The notes under the pieces were generated by a model, which searched no databases, had not been told where the DNA came from, and saw nothing but the letters and a program-made list of their open reading frames with translations. Shown piece after piece: positions 6,546-7,655 of a stretch of 7,655 nt of DNA. The position numbers and the translations under genes were made by a program. Location of the stretch: NCBI GenBank assembly GCA_027053135.1, contig JALUEA010000111.1, positions 1 to 7,655 on the forward strand. Reading direction: 5' to 3'. Numbering within the stretch: the first letter of the stretch is position 1; each line of letters opens with the position of its first letter. This DNA comes from Candidatus Altimarinota bacterium (lineage in GTDB: Bacteria; Patescibacteriota; Gracilibacteria; CAIRYL01).

Positions 6546-6582
6546 AGAAAAAAGAGCAGAATATAGACTGCTCTTTTTTCTT
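6545..6582. terminator. Bidirectional intrinsic terminator
   Basis: A perfect 15-bp stem pairs 6545-6559 (AAG, A6, GAGCAG) with 6568-6582 (CTGCTC, T6, CTT) around an 8-nt loop, AATATAGA. On either strand the GAGCAG/CTGCTC core is followed by six T, so it can end both the phosphatase transcript from the left and the purB transcript from the right. The left arm begins at the last base of the phosphatase stop codon; purB ends 34 bp to the right. Confidence 0.9.
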
Positions 6583-6616
6583 GTCATACTTTCTTATAAT
6601 ATTTTTTAAAACATTA

Positions 6617-7655
6617 CTAACATGTACTACTGGAACAACATGTATCAGCCTCTTTTTCTTTTTCTCCTTCTTCATCACCTAACAACTCTGCATCTTGCAT
6701 AAAAATATCAACCATTTGCGTTGCTATACCAGTATATTTTTCTGGTGTTAAATTATATAATCGTTCTTTCGCATCCTGTGGAATTTCAAGATTTTCAACA
6801 AATGCTTTATACTCATCTAATGTAATTCGTTTTCCTCGCGTTAATTCTTTTAGTTTTTCATACGGTTTTTCAATTCCATATTTTCGCATTACTGTTTGTA
6901 CTGCTTCAGCTAACACTTCTACATTTTTCGAAAGTTCTGCTGTACAATTTTCTATTGATACTTCGAGTTTTTCTAGTCCTGCATTTAAACTTTTTAATGC
7001 CAGTAATTGATGACCAAAAGCGACACCAAGATTTCGTAAAACCGTTGAATCGGTTAAATCTCTTTGCCATCGAGAAATAGGAAGTTTTAACGCAAAATGA
7101 TTAAATAATGCAGTTGATATACCAAAGTTTCCTTCAGCGTTTTCAAAATCAATAGGATTCACTTTATGTGGCATAGCTGAAGATCCAATTTCCCCTGCTT
7201 TTGTTTTTTGAATAAAAACACCACGTGAAATATATCCCCAAATATCTCGTGATAAATCTATTAAAAGAGTATTAATTCTAATATTTACATGCGATAATTC
7301 AGCAATAAAATCATGTGGATCAATTTGATCTGAAAAAGGATTCCATTGTAATCCAAGACTTTCAACAAATGTTTGAGAAATATCTAACCAATTCGCTTCA
7401 GGATAAGCAACAAAATGTGCATTAAAATTTCCCGTTGCTCCATTTATTTTCCCTAAAAACTCTTGCGACATAAGATGTTTTAATTGTGCCGAAAGTCGTG
7501 CCGCAAACACAAAAATCGATTTCCCTACTGTTGTAGGAGATGCTGATTGTCCGTGTGTTAAGGCAAGTAAAGGAACTTTTTGCCATGCTTTTGACTTTAT
7601 TTCCAACACCTCTAATATATAGTCTACAGCTGGCATCATCAATTGTTGATGAGCA
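6617..7655 (-). CDS. purB: Adenylosuccinate lyase, 5' end outside the window
   Basis: Cleaves fumarate from SAICAR and from adenylosuccinate, serving two steps of purine synthesis. The frame is open to the right edge (AHQQ precedes the TTG at 7640-7642), so that TTG is not a true start; roughly 110-120 N-terminal residues are missing. Numbering from that TTG, catalytic His30 lies in LTHGQ (28-32), KINGATGNFNAH is at 65-76, and the fumarate-lyase signature GSSAMPHKVNP is at 153-163, with the catalytic loop Ser. SRWQRDLTDSTVLRNLGV (190-207) and EKPYEKLKELTRGKR (258-272) follow E. coli PurB closely, placing it in the E. coli-type subgroup and not the shorter Bacillus type. Beyond the E. coli end, a 27-residue tail (315-341) carries nine acidic residues and finishes CCSSSTC. 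It is convergent with the phosphatase gene. Stop TAG. Confidence 0.95.
   Translation of the reverse strand, partial: AHQQLMMPAVDYILEVLEIKSKAWQKVPLLALTHGQSASPTTVGKSIFVFAARLSAQLKHLMSQEFLGKINGATGNFNAHFVAYPEANWLDISQTFVESLGLQWNPFSDQIDPHDFIAELSHVNIRINTLLIDLSRDIWGYISRGVFIQKTKAGEIGSSAMPHKVNPIDFENAEGNFGISTALFNHFALKLPISRWQRDLTDSTVLRNLGVAFGHQLLALKSLNAGLEKLEVSIENCTAELSKNVEVLAEAVQTVMRKYGIEKPYEKLKELTRGKRITLDEYKAFVENLEIPQDAKERLYNLTPEKYTGIATQMVDIFMQDAELLGDEEGEKEKEADTCCSSSTC

Noticed and set aside
6330..6678. Short minus-strand open frames across the phosphatase 3' end, terminator and purB end
   Set aside because: They run through the terminator hairpin and consist mainly of Lys, Phe and Ser from A/T runs; no homology is recognisable.

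Overview
The window is AT-rich bacterial DNA, roughly one third G+C by eye, densely packed with housekeeping genes and with no mobile element, CRISPR array or RNA gene that I can see. Codon choice is strongly A-ending: GGA is the main glycine codon and CGA the main arginine codon. None of the five visible start codons has a Shine-Dalgarno sequence. The six stops that can be judged are three TAA, three TAG and no TGA. These traits and the protein style fit a Patescibacteria/CPR-type genome, perhaps near the Peregrinibacteria/Gracilibacteria branch. That placement is an inference and is not proved by this sequence.

Layout from left to right. The 5' half of a class I ribonucleotide reductase small subunit gene (nrdB) lies on the minus strand and runs toward the left edge. 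It is interrupted by two adjacent in-frame TGA codons 20-25 bases from the edge, after which NrdB-like sequence appears to continue in the same frame. A 205-bp divergent region follows, with an 8-bp-arm palindrome over the likely nrdB promoter and a good -35/-10 pair for dnaN. On the plus strand come dnaN (sliding clamp), pyrG (CTP synthase, behind a pyrimidine-rich leader), an RluF-type pseudouridine synthase gene 22 bp after pyrG, ilvD (dihydroxy-acid dehydratase) and a low-molecular-weight protein tyrosine phosphatase gene. A strong 15-bp-stem bidirectional terminator separates the phosphatase gene from a convergent, 5'-truncated purB (adenylosuccinate lyase), which runs off the right edge and ends in an unusual acidic, cysteine-containing tail.

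Functionally, nrdB, pyrG and purB all feed nucleotide supply, and dnaN is the replication clamp that uses the dNTPs. The rluF-type gene belongs to ribosome maturation, and ilvD to branched-chain amino acid and pantothenate precursor synthesis. Only pyrG and rluF look like a clear two-gene operon; the other genes probably have their own promoters.

I found no evidence of a new defence or mobile system. The points most worth following are the tandem TGA in nrdB, the PurB tail, the palindrome at the nrdB promoter and the initially transcribed region of pyrG.
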